From Tritrichomonas musculus (Eukaryota; Parabasalia; Tritrichomonadida; Tritrichomonadidae), in the NCBI GenBank assembly GCA_039105265.1, contig JAPFFF010000006.1, positions 1,612,001 through 1,676,000 of the forward strand: a DNA stretch of 64,000 bases, given 5' to 3'. Positions 1-8,649 of the stretch are shown here, piece after piece; position 1 is the first letter of the stretch; every line of letters begins with the position of its first letter. Under the pieces are notes generated by a model that saw only the letters and a program-made list of their open reading frames with translations, had not been told where the DNA came from and searched no databases. The position numbers and the translations under genes were made by a program.

Positions 1-1602
1 ATCATTTGATTTTGTTGCAGGAAATGTTTGAAAACGGTTTGGACCATTTAAAACAGGGGACGATCTTTTATCTATCTCTGACCAGATATTTTTGCCATTT
101 GACCCTTCTATTATCCAAGATTTAATGTGACATGTTCCAGATGGATACTTATGAGTTTTTAGTGTATAATTTGTTATATGAATTCTCATATCTTTAAAAT
201 CAAATAAGATCCATGAATTTGGCTTATTTTCTGTAAAGAAAAAGTCATTCCATCCATAATCTATGACTTGAAAAGCTTCATTTCTATCACTTGTAGAAGC
301 TGTAATACTGATTTTTTTTTTTAAATAAGGATCACCATTTGAATTCTCCTTAAGTTTGGTAAAAATACCATTATAAGGTTGGCCATTGAATTGCGCAACA
401 ATTTGCTTCAACGATGACGATGATGAAGAAGATGAAAGAGATTTCATTCTGCCAACAGCATCTTCATTCTCTAACACTTTACGTAAAATTGTTGTCATTG
501 AATTTTTGAGTTCCGTGTTATCAGATTTTAAAGATAAAACATCACTTTCAAGATTGCTTGATTTTTTTGTTAGATTGTTAACAATTTTATTTGTTTTCCT
601 TAAGTTTTTATGAGCTTTTTGTTCAATTTCGCTATAAGATTTACTCATTGAATTGACAGTGTCATTCACGATTTTGTCAATTTTCGATAAGGCTTTTGAA
701 ACTATGTCATTTGGATCAGAAAAATTGCTATTATCAATAACTTTTGAATTAATTTTGGATTCAAGTTGTGATATTTTTTTATTTATTTGCTTTACAGAAT
801 CTGGATTATCTGAATAATCAAATGCTGTTGATTGCTCCAATGCTTTTACTCTTTGAATCATTTGATTTAATTGATTGCGATATTCGGTCAATTGATTTGA
901 AAATTTGTTATTATCTTGTAAAAGCAATATGGTTGCTTCAGTTAATGAGTCAGCAATAAAAGATTTGATTAACTTAGGATGCCTCAGGAAGTCAATGGCT
1001 TCTTCTGATGACAGCTTAGTAAAATCAATTCTGGAAGCAAGAATAGAAGCTTCAGGGCCAATTTTATTAAGCATTTGTTTCACAAAACGATAGTACCTGT
1101 GAGGCTTTTTAATTATACAGGTTGGGCTATTAATGATTCTTGTTAATGTTTGAATAGGAAAATCTGTTAATGATTGTATTTGAAGCGCAGTATCTATATT
1201 ATTTGCTATTAAATCTTCAAGATTATAATTAGATCCTTTTTTCTTTGCAGATAGAATTTTTTGAACAGCTCTATTTAATTCAGTTGTAGAACTTATTAAT
1301 TTTTTAACGTCTGATGCAACTGATTCAACTTCCCAAACCTCGCAAAAATGTAAAATGTCTATAGCATTATCAACTTTAATGTTAATTTCAATACCTTGAG
1401 CAGCACGAAGAAATTGGCAAAAAACGTCAAATGGAGGATCGTCTTGAATTGCCAAGGAATTTGTAACATAAAACTCAGGGATTTTTCGAAATTTTGATGA
1501 GTAAAGAGCAAAATGATATTTTGAAACATGAGTTTCTTGGTCATTATAAATGAATGTAAAGTCATCAGGTCGCGGAGCTTGAGGAACAAATGATTTCTTC
1601 AT
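1..1602 (-). CDS. BTB-like / coiled-coil / F5/8 type C-like protein (3' end outside window)
   Basis: An open frame of 534 codons runs from an ATG at 1602 to the window edge without a stop. The N-terminal 110 residues or so look like a divergent BTB/POZ fold (FTFIYNDQETHVSKYHFALY, then SSKFRKIPEFY). Residues 230-390 are rich in N, K, Q and L with heptad-like spacing and probably form a coiled coil, followed by a short serine run. From about residue 405 the sequence resembles an F5/8 type C (discoidin-like) domain: a Trp-Ile-Leu-Phe-Asp-Phe-Lys core, then WIIEGSNGKNIW. This domain order is common in large trichomonad families, and the domain may bind carbohydrate or lipid, but the role is unknown. 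It is divergent from the kinase at 1663 with only 60 bp between start codons. The C-terminus is cut by the window edge. Confidence 0.75.
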   Translation of the reverse strand, partial: MKKSFVPQAPRPDDFTFIYNDQETHVSKYHFALYSSKFRKIPEFYVTNSLAIQDDPPFDVFCQFLRAAQGIEINIKVDNAIDILHFCEVWEVESVASDVKKLISSTTELNRAVQKILSAKKKGSNYNLEDLIANNIDTALQIQSLTDFPIQTLTRIINSPTCIIKKPHRYYRFVKQMLNKIGPEASILASRIDFTKLSSEEAIDFLRHPKLIKSFIADSLTEATILLLQDNNKFSNQLTEYRNQLNQMIQRVKALEQSTAFDYSDNPDSVKQINKKISQLESKINSKVIDNSNFSDPNDIVSKALSKIDKIVNDTVNSMSKSYSEIEQKAHKNLRKTNKIVNNLTKKSSNLESDVLSLKSDNTELKNSMTTILRKVLENEDAVGRMKSLSSSSSSSSLKQIVAQFNGQPYNGIFTKLKENSNGDPYLKKKISITASTSDRNEAFQVIDYGWNDFFFTENKPNSWILFDFKDMRIHITNYTLKTHKYPSGTCHIKSWIIEGSNGKNIWSEIDKRSSPVLNGPNRFQTFPATKSND

Positions 1603-1662
1603 CAAATAACAAATTAAAAAACGAATATCTCACAATTTTTGAAAGTTTATAATAAATATAAC
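1603..1662. promoter_or_regulatory. Compact bidirectional promoter region
   Basis: Only 60 bp separate the divergent start codons at 1602 (minus) and 1663 (plus). Both promoters must lie here or inside the opposite gene. A TCACAA at 1629-1634 resembles the trichomonad initiator TCA-Y-(T/A) for the rightward gene. This is inference from spacing and one short motif. Confidence 0.35.
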
Positions 1663-2754
1663 ATGTTATCAGATTTTTTATGCAATGTTGATAATGAATA
1701 TGAACAGGAATCAAAAGCATTTGCAGATGGATCATATGGAAATATTTATAAAGGAAAACGCATAAAAGATGATCTTCAAGTTGCAATTAAAGTTTTAAAA
1801 AGTAAGAAGCTTTCAGAAGATATAGAAGAGCAGAAGCATTTTATTCGTGAGGTTAATATTCTCGCTAATCTTAATCATCCGTTTTGTCTTAGACTCGTAA
1901 ATTTTAGTTTTTTACCAGAACCTAAAATTGTTACACCATTTATGCCAAACGGGACATTGGATGATCTTCTTAAAAGTAATGATCCAACAAAATTTACACC
2001 AACCGAGAAGATGTGTTCAATTTACGCACTTTGCTCAACGATGGACTTACTTCATCAAGCTGGAATTATTCATCGAGATTTAAAACCAGCGAATATTTTT
2101 ATTACAGATGACAAAGACATTTGTATTGCAGACTTTGGCTCAGCTCGCAAAGTTCAAAAAAACGTTGATTTAACTGTCAGTCCTTTAGTTACACCTCTTC
2201 ATGCAGCTCCTGAAGCAATTTTTGGAGAAGAATACACAAATATGATTGATGTTTATTCATTTGGTGTTATTTATTATCAATATTTCAATCATTCACCTAA
2301 TTTTCCTAAAGGAGTAAAAGCAAAAACAGCATATGATTTTGTAGATAAAATAAGAAATGGTACTCGTTTTATACGGCCACCTGAAATGAATGATTTCCAA
2401 TGGAGTATTTATGAAAACTGCACACAAACAAATGAATCTATCCGTCCAAAATTCCATGATCTCGAAGAAATATTTGAAAAGAATGAATCTTCTTGGTTTA
2501 CAAATGTTGACCGGGAAAAATATATGAAATATATATCGAGATGCAAAGAAATTAAAAAAGAATGCATTAAAAATAACGATTTATATTTAAACCTACAAAA
2601 TGATATTCCATCAGGACCAATATCGAATACATACTGTGTAATTCCTCCACCACGAAAAAAACAACAATCTATTAAAAGAACGATTTCATCACCTATTCGT
2701 TTTTCGCATAAACATTATGATGATGATGATGATGAATCTGGCGATGATACGTAA
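1663..2754 (+). CDS. Protein kinase, tandem copy 1
   Basis: A 363-aa serine/threonine-type kinase. Visible motifs are a glycine-loop remnant (GSYGNIYKG), the VAIK lysine (QVAIKVLK), HRDLKPAN in the catalytic loop, DFG (IADFGSA), APE (HAAPEA) and DVYSFGVIYY in subdomain IX, so it is probably active. The C-terminal tail has no recognised domain and ends in a His-Tyr plus poly-Asp stretch. I chose the ATG at 1663 because it aligns with the start of the paralog at 3070. The frame is open further upstream but without an ATG. Its central 287 bp are identical to the next gene, far more alike than the flanking parts. This points to recent gene conversion or unequal exchange. Confidence 0.88.
   Translation: MLSDFLCNVDNEYEQESKAFADGSYGNIYKGKRIKDDLQVAIKVLKSKKLSEDIEEQKHFIREVNILANLNHPFCLRLVNFSFLPEPKIVTPFMPNGTLDDLLKSNDPTKFTPTEKMCSIYALCSTMDLLHQAGIIHRDLKPANIFITDDKDICIADFGSARKVQKNVDLTVSPLVTPLHAAPEAIFGEEYTNMIDVYSFGVIYYQYFNHSPNFPKGVKAKTAYDFVDKIRNGTRFIRPPEMNDFQWSIYENCTQTNESIRPKFHDLEEIFEKNESSWFTNVDREKYMKYISRCKEIKKECIKNNDLYLNLQNDIPSGPISNTYCVIPPPRKKQQSIKRTISSPIRFSHKHYDDDDDESGDDT
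1888..2174 (+). repeat. 287-bp block identical to 3316-3602
   Basis: Every base from 1888 to 2174 matches 3316-3602 (constant offset 1428), including synonymous sites. It covers the hinge, catalytic loop, DFG and start of the activation segment. Differences resume at once on both sides. This is a gene-conversion tract or a recent local duplication. Confidence 0.9.
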
Positions 2755-3069
2755 ATAAAATGAACAATTTAAATTACTTATTTTATCTTTTATACACCGA
2801 TGTATAAAAAGTAAAAATTTCTTTGTTTCAAACTCAAATAATACTTTTATAAGTATAATTCATCATTTTTAAGAAATTAACCGCCATAATTCTGTCCATT
2901 TATCGCCGATTTCGAAGTATTATTTCTATTAATTATATATATATATATTTACATAATTTTTCGGCAAATACACGAATTACTTCAAGTAATTTACTTGTTC
3001 ACATTTTCCTAAATCTAGAGGAAAATTCTTTTGTCTCTCATTTACATTCTGTCATTTTTTTAATATCAA
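2755..3069. other. Intergenic region between tandem kinases
   Basis: AT-rich spacer of 315 bp with no open frame. A TATCAAATG context lies at the start of the downstream kinase. I see no other structure. Confidence 0.5.
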
Positions 3070-4170
3070 ATGAATAAAGAGGAAAAAATTTTTCTTTCCC
3101 AGTATATTTGTAATATTGAAAAAGAATATGAAATAGATCCAAAGGTATTTAAGTACAGTCAATATGGAGATATTTACAAAGGGAAGCGTCGAAAAGATGG
3201 CCTTCAAGTTGCAATTAAATTTATAAAAAGTAGGACTCTTTCAGATAAAATGGACGAACAAAAGTGCTTTATTCGCGAAGTTTTCATTCTGGCTAAACTT
3301 AATCATCCGTTCTGCCTTAGACTCGTAAATTTTAGTTTTTTACCAGAACCTAAAATTGTTACACCATTTATGCCAAACGGGACATTGGATGATCTTCTTA
3401 AAAGTAATGATCCAACAAAATTTACACCAACCGAGAAGATGTGTTCAATTTACGCACTTTGCTCAACGATGGACTTACTTCATCAAGCTGGAATTATTCA
3501 TCGAGATTTAAAACCAGCGAATATTTTTATTACAGATGACAAAGACATTTGTATTGCAGACTTTGGCTCAGCTCGCAAAGTTCAAAAAAACGTTGATTTA
3601 ACAGACAATCCTAAGGTAACACCTCTTCATGCAGCTCCTGAAGCATTTTTAGGAGAAAGATACACAAATATGATTGATGTTTATTCATTTGGTGTTATTT
3701 ATTATCAATATTTCAATTATGATCCTCAACTTTCGACTGGAGAAAAACCAACAATGGCATATGTGTTATATTCAAAAATACAAGAAGGTATACGTTTTGA
3801 ACGACTATCTGAAATGAACGATGATCAATGGGATATTTATGTTACATGCACTCTAGCAAATGACTCTTTGCGTCCAGCGTTTCATGAACTTGCATACAAA
3901 TTTGAAACGAACGAATCTTTATGGTTTGAAAATATAAATAGAGAAAAATTTGCGCAATATATTGCCAAGTGCAAAGAAATTAATAGAAATTGTATTGAAA
4001 AAAGTGAATTATATAAAAATGTGGGTAACAATATGCCTCAGAGTCAAATATCACTGGAAAATTCTTTTGTTATTCCGCCTCAAAATCCTAGGCATCATAC
4101 TCATATGTCATCATTTCATTCATCACATAAGCACTACGATGATGATGATGATGATGATGATACAACATAA
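3070..4170 (+). CDS. Protein kinase, tandem copy 2
   Basis: A 366-aa paralog of the preceding kinase, with the same order: lysine (QVAIKFIK), HRDLKPAN, IADFGSA, HAAPEA and DVYSFGVIYY. The glycine loop is weaker than in copy 1 (SQYGDIYKG), with only the last two usual glycines clear. The C-terminal tail diverges from copy 1 but again ends in a Tyr plus poly-Asp run (eight Asp from a GAT repeat at 4139-4161). The ATG at 3070 directly follows TATCAA. Its N-lobe and C-terminal third differ clearly from copy 1, whereas residues around the catalytic loop are identical at DNA level. Confidence 0.88.
   Translation: MNKEEKIFLSQYICNIEKEYEIDPKVFKYSQYGDIYKGKRRKDGLQVAIKFIKSRTLSDKMDEQKCFIREVFILAKLNHPFCLRLVNFSFLPEPKIVTPFMPNGTLDDLLKSNDPTKFTPTEKMCSIYALCSTMDLLHQAGIIHRDLKPANIFITDDKDICIADFGSARKVQKNVDLTDNPKVTPLHAAPEAFLGERYTNMIDVYSFGVIYYQYFNYDPQLSTGEKPTMAYVLYSKIQEGIRFERLSEMNDDQWDIYVTCTLANDSLRPAFHELAYKFETNESLWFENINREKFAQYIAKCKEINRNCIEKSELYKNVGNNMPQSQISLENSFVIPPQNPRHHTHMSSFHSSHKHYDDDDDDDDTT
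3316..3602 (+). repeat. 287-bp block identical to 1888-2174
   Basis: Second copy of the identical kinase-core tract. See the entry at 1888. Confidence 0.9.
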
Positions 4171-4600
4171 AAAAACAAAAAACAAAAAAAAAAGCTATAT
4201 TAAAAGTTGATTACAGTTTTATTATTTATATGAATGGAATGATATCTGAATTTCATAAATTTACGCACTATCCATATTCACATTGTGATATTATTTCAAG
4301 CAAAATCGATTTGGCACTATACTTTTATTTATTTATTAAGACTAGTTAGTTGTACGACCTTTAAAATAATTTTATATTTATCCTATATATAATAAGAGTT
4401 CATTTTGAACATAGGCTTAAAAAAATCAGAATAATATCAGTATATCAAATCTATCATTAAAAAAATCTCTAATATATAAAGAGTTTTTATTCAAAAATGA
4501 TTAAAATATAATATTTTTTAACTTTTTGAGAGCGAAAAGGTGGATGAAAAAAAATCACTTCATATCTTTGATTTGATATTCTCTATTTACCAATTTAGCC
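4171..4600. other. Intergenic, possible 5' end of a Helitron-like element
   Basis: No coding potential seen. At 4380/4381 an A is followed by TCCTATATATAATAAGAG. This resembles the 5' end of the Helitron-like insert at 45457 (TCTTAATATAATAAAAC) and could be the left end of the element whose hairpin lies at 5386. The match is short and AT-rich, so it is weak. Confidence 0.25.
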
Positions 4601-5300
4601 TTCCACCTGCGGCTATCGCTTCTCAGCTGCAGGTGGAAGTAAATAAATAAGGAAACCAATTTTCCACCTGCGGCTGAGCTTCGACAGCTGCAGGTGGAAA
4701 ATCACTATTTACCAATTTAGCCTTCCACCTGCGGCTATCGCTTCTCAGCTGCAGGTGGAAGTAAAGAAATAAGGAAACCAAGTTTCCACCTGCGGCTGAG
4801 CTTCGACAGCTGCAGGTGGAAAATCACTATTTACCAATTTAGCCTTCCACCTGCGGCTATCGCTTCTCAGCTGCAGGTGGAGGTAAATAAATAAGGAAAC
4901 CAATTTTCCACCTGCGGCTGAGCTGCGATAGCTAAAGGTGGAAGTAATTACTTAAATGTACCATTTCAAACTTCCACCTGCAGCTATCGCAGTTTAGCTG
5001 CAGTTGGAACTAATTACGCGAATTAAACTTCCACCTGCGGCTGAGCTGCGATAGCTTCAGGTGGAAGTAATTACTTAAATGTACCATTTCAAACTTCCAC
5101 CTGCAGCTATCGCAGTTTAGCTGCAGTTGGAACTAATTACGCGAATTAAACTTCCACCTGCAGCTAAACTGCGATAGCTTCAGGTGGAAGTAATTACCTA
5201 AATGTACCATTTCAAACTTCCACCTGCAGCTATCGCAACTTAGTTGCAGTTGGAACTAATTACGCGAATTAAACTTCCACCTGCAACTAAAAGTTTTAAC
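4601..5300. repeat. Tandem array of hairpin-forming units (122/123 bp)
   Basis: Two related tandem blocks follow each other. In the first, units start at 4601, 4723 and 4845 (period 122). In the second, units start at 4971, 5094 and 5217 (period 123). Each unit carries two palindromes built from CCACCTGCGGCT and its near-complement AGCTGCAGGTGG, which give stems of about 12 bp with loops near 10 nt. The array is markedly GC-richer than its surroundings. It lies upstream of the terminal hairpin at 5386, the same order as satellite then hairpin in the insert at 45457-47337. Confidence 0.85.
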
Positions 5301-5385
5301 TAAACTCTCTTAATTTGGAAACCAACTAACGAGCAGATCTATGGTTCACCCTCCTCTGTTCAAAATATTTTTATTTAACATAGGA

Positions 5386-5412
5386 CACTTTTTGAGCGAA
5401 GCTCAAAAAGTG
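5386..5412. repeat. Perfect 12-bp hairpin, Helitron-like 3' end
   Basis: CACTTTTTGAGC, a GAA loop, then the exact complement. It is followed by GCCATTCTTG and then T at 5423. The hairpin at 47301 has the same size, loop length and distance to a CTTG/T boundary. One stem base pair differs in a compensatory way (G-C here, A-T there). Confidence 0.6.
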
Positions 5413-5474
5413 GCCATTCTTGTCTTAATAAATAATTTATTTAATAATTATAATATAATTTATATATTTCATAT

Positions 5475-6895
5475 CAGGGATGTTTATCGATAGTGTCCGA
5501 TAACGGTTAAATACGTTGCCAATATTATCGATATTATCGGGAGTAGAGTAGAATAACCGATACTATCCGATAATAAATATCATTATCGATAAAAACGGTT
5601 TTTATCATGGCCAATAATGACCGATATTTTTAACTTTTTTAAGGTAAAGAAAAGATATTTACTAGAAATTATGGCTATTTAATTGTTATATAATTATATA
5701 AAAGTTATTTTTTCAAGTAATGACATATAAAAAAGCTTGTATGTACAAATGATCAAATTATTAAAAAAGATTTTTTATATTTCATAGGAAATTAACTTTT
5801 ATTATAATAAAAGATAAGTAATATATTATAATTCTAATAATATTTAAGTATGAAATTTAAAATCAATAAAGATAATTTTATTTTGGCAAAATAATTAAAT
5901 TTATCAAAAAGTGAACACGATAACTTTTTGTAAATTAATAAAATTCTCTCCATTTCTCAAAATATTTTTAGACTTGATATTCTTTTAATAAAAAAAACGC
6001 AAATTATTTTAGTAGCATTGCATTAATATTTCATTACATATTAAGATTCATTAATTTGCAAATATGGAAATAATTTAATACTGAGAAGATATGAGGAAAT
6101 TATCGTCTTATAACTTTGTTCTTAATCATAATCTTTTTTTGTTGGCCAATTGGTTCTTTTTTAAAAATTTTGAAAATAATCTTTTTATGTATTAATCAAA
6201 AACCTGATTTTTTAGCTTCTCATTATTATATCGGACATATAATGCACTCTGACCTTATTTCGCTTATTTCAGCATGCACTATTGAAGTACAATTAAAAAT
6301 ATAAAATTCCAAATTTTAATCACTCAAAAATATGTGAACACAAAACACAAAATCGTGTTTCTTTGATATTTTTTTGTGTTCAAGGTATTTTTGTAATCAC
6401 CGTCCTTTGGCCATCTTGATACAACACTGAACACAGAAAAATATTAATGGTAAGAATGATTTTTATAATCATCAAAATCAACTTTTTGAATGATATGCTA
6501 AAAAATAAATATTAATATCTTATGCTGAAAATGTTATTAAAAAATAAAAATATAATTTTTAATATTATCAATATTTATAATATAATAATTTATCTATAAA
6601 AACATTAAACACAGCATATTTATTGACTTATCACTCGAACACAATTTTTTTTTAAGAGTATTTGTGTTCACACATTTTTGAGTGAATCAAAAATGTAAAA
6701 AAAAAGTATGGAAATTTTATTATATAATATCGGAGAATATCGAACCATAACCGTCCGATAGAGACCAAATATCGGCGGTTTTGCTTAACGTATTTATCGA
6801 TAATTATTGGTTATCGAACAAATTTTTATCGATATTATCGGACTATCGATAATGAGCCGATAATCGATATTTATCATCATCGATCGACAACCCTG
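5475..6895. mobile_element. Non-autonomous hAT element
   Basis: The element is flanked by perfect 8-bp target duplications TTTCATAT (5467-5474 and 6896-6903). Ends are CAGGGATGTTTATCGAT on the left and, reverse-complemented, CAGGGTTGTCGATCGATGA on the right. The CAGGG terminus and 8-bp duplication are hAT hallmarks. Both subterminal regions are dense in TATCGATA/CCGATAA-type words, likely transposase-binding sites. No transposase frame is present. A second TIR element (6321-6684) sits inside. Its ends differ from the complete hAT at 10561, so a different hAT family would mobilise it. Confidence 0.88.
6321..6684. mobile_element. Small TIR element (MITE) nested in the hAT
   Basis: The 21-bp terminal inverted repeats match at 20 of 21 positions: CACTCAAAAATATGTGAACAC at 6321-6341 against the complement of 6664-6684 (the second half of this word is the last six letters, GAACAC). 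AAT flanks both ends and could be a 3-bp target duplication. The interior has no coding frame. Family is undetermined. Confidence 0.65.
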
Positions 6896-6959
6896 TTTCA
6901 TATCCAATATTATAAAATGTAATGGTTAAAATAAAGACTTTAATTAAAATTCGGACAAT

Positions 6960-7353
6960 CGTTTTTTTCTACGCCACTTTTTGAATGGTTTTTCTATCCA
7001 TGAATAGCTACTCATGGAAAGTAAAAAACCGCCATCTTAAGGTGAAATTTAACTTACTCTGTTAAGAAAATTAACCAAAAAAATCGTAAATTTAAATTTT
7101 CTCTTACAATTATAACTATTTGCTTTTTTTGATATAATTTTTTTTTATTTTTACATAATTTTTCAGGAATATACGCACCAGTGATCACCACAGGGCTGCG
7201 CGAAGCCGAATCAGGCTCCTTGAATTGCTGGATGAATCGGGAAGCCATTTGAACTAAATATTTATGTATTATTTAGCAAAAATTGAATAAAAAATGTATA
7301 AAAAAGTATTCAAAAAGTTTAAAAGTTTTCAAAAAGTGGCGTAGAAAAATACG
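6960..7353. mobile_element. TIR element carrying a gene-start fragment
   Basis: Inverted ends of about 26 bp (core TTTTTCTACGCCACTTTTTG) lie at 6960-6985 and 7328-7353, with one mismatch. I see no clear target duplication. The interior holds a GC-rich patch (7175-7248) that reads as the start of a protein on the minus strand, unlike the rest of the element. Confidence 0.6.
7175..7248 (-). pseudogene. Captured 5' coding fragment
   Basis: On the minus strand an ATG at 7248, in a TTCAAATGG context like several host genes here, opens MASRFIQQFKEPDSASRSPV and continues with a few ordinary residues. It then degrades into lysine/isoleucine-rich AT sequence. Base composition of the patch resembles expressed genes, not the host element. 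The parent gene is unknown to me. It may be a transduplicated exon or a relic. Confidence 0.35.
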
Positions 7354-8036
7354 ATTCCCCTTAAAATTCAATATATATCGATTTCTTATATATTTGTATC
7401 ATTTAAAAAATATCGATGTCATTTGAATGGGTATATTATGTGTTATACAAATAATATTTTACTTTTTGACGAAATCCTTCAGTAACTGAAAAATTAGACT
7501 TTTTATATTTTTGAAACCAATCAGCTAAATCTGCATTTTTAGAAAAAACTGACATTTGATTTGGAATGAAATTCAAATATATTAGAAAGTAAATGCATGT
7601 AAATAAAATTATATTCTTCATTGGACTCCTGTAACGTCCAATTTTTTTAAAATCATCATTTAATAATTCAACAAATTCAATTTTTCTGTATTTTTAGCTA
7701 AAAATTAATTTTTATTTTCAATAATAATAACTATTTTTATATAACACTTAATGTTTTAAAAGCATATAAAAAGATATCAAAAGAATTAATGATTAGAATA
7801 AATTATATAAATAGTTATCGCTATTCCCAATTTTTATTAATGTTATAAAATTCTTATCAAAAATAATTAATATAAATTGAGATAAAATACTCAAATTTAT
7901 TTTCTGAAGGAAATTTAGGGTAAATAAATCATGACCACCCAGATACCACCGACCAGATAAGTAAACTGAAAGTAAAAACTCAGACCACTAATTGAATATA
8001 ATTTGAATACTTTATATGATCGTTATAAATTTTTTA
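7354..8036. other. AT-rich intergenic
   Basis: No credible gene. One short minus-strand frame at 7436-7621 begins with a hydrophobic stretch but has no supporting context, so I do not call it. Confidence 0.4.
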
Positions 8037-8038
8037 TA

Positions 8039-8649
8039 AAGTCGGATTCAAAATGCTTAGGACATTCTCTCAAAAAAATTCTGATAAAAGTGAAAAACAA
8101 AATTTTCAATTGAATACTAATAAAATCTCATTTATTTTAAGCCAAGAAGAGCAATATGAATAAATCATACGCAAAAAAAGCATTTTAAAAAAAGAATCAC
8201 CACTTTAAAACATCTCGAGAATAGATATTTATGCTCCAGATAGAAATTTCTTGAATTATTATAAATAAGCTAGGCTTTATATTGGTGGTCATTTTAGGTT
8301 GGAAATGACCAGTATTAAAGCATTTTATAGCTCCAAGTGACCGGTTGCCAAAAAGTGGTCATTGACTATTTAAAGCCTAGTAAATAAGATTAATGCTAGG
8401 TTTTACTATCCAGACGAGTTTTCATAGAAAAAGTCATAGAACTATCCCTATCCACTTTCAATTTTATCTTTTAGGTCTCAATAAAAAGATTTCTTCTAAA
8501 GTTTTCTTTTTAAATTTTCGTTTTATTTGAGCTTGACACTTTTTCATTTTCTGAGTATCTCTGAATTTCTTGCATGCAGCTTGGGACACTTTTGAATGGA
8601 TTTCTATGGTAATTTAAAAAGTTTGTCCCAAGCTAATTGAATCCGACTT
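8039..8649. mobile_element. TA-flanked MITE
   Basis: Perfect inverted ends AAGTCGGATTCAA (8039-8051) and the complement (8637-8649) are flanked by TA on both sides, as in Tc1/mariner insertions. The 611-bp interior is non-coding. It contains a second inverted pair around GTGGTCATTTTAGG and GGTCATTGAC. Confidence 0.65.

Noticed and set aside
4139-4161. GAT run at the kinase C-terminus as an independent microsatellite
   Set aside because: It is in frame and gives the acidic tail seen in both kinase paralogs. It is slippage-prone but part of the genes.
6116-6304. 62-aa open frame inside the non-autonomous hAT
   Set aside because: Hydrophobic AT-driven composition without transposase motifs.
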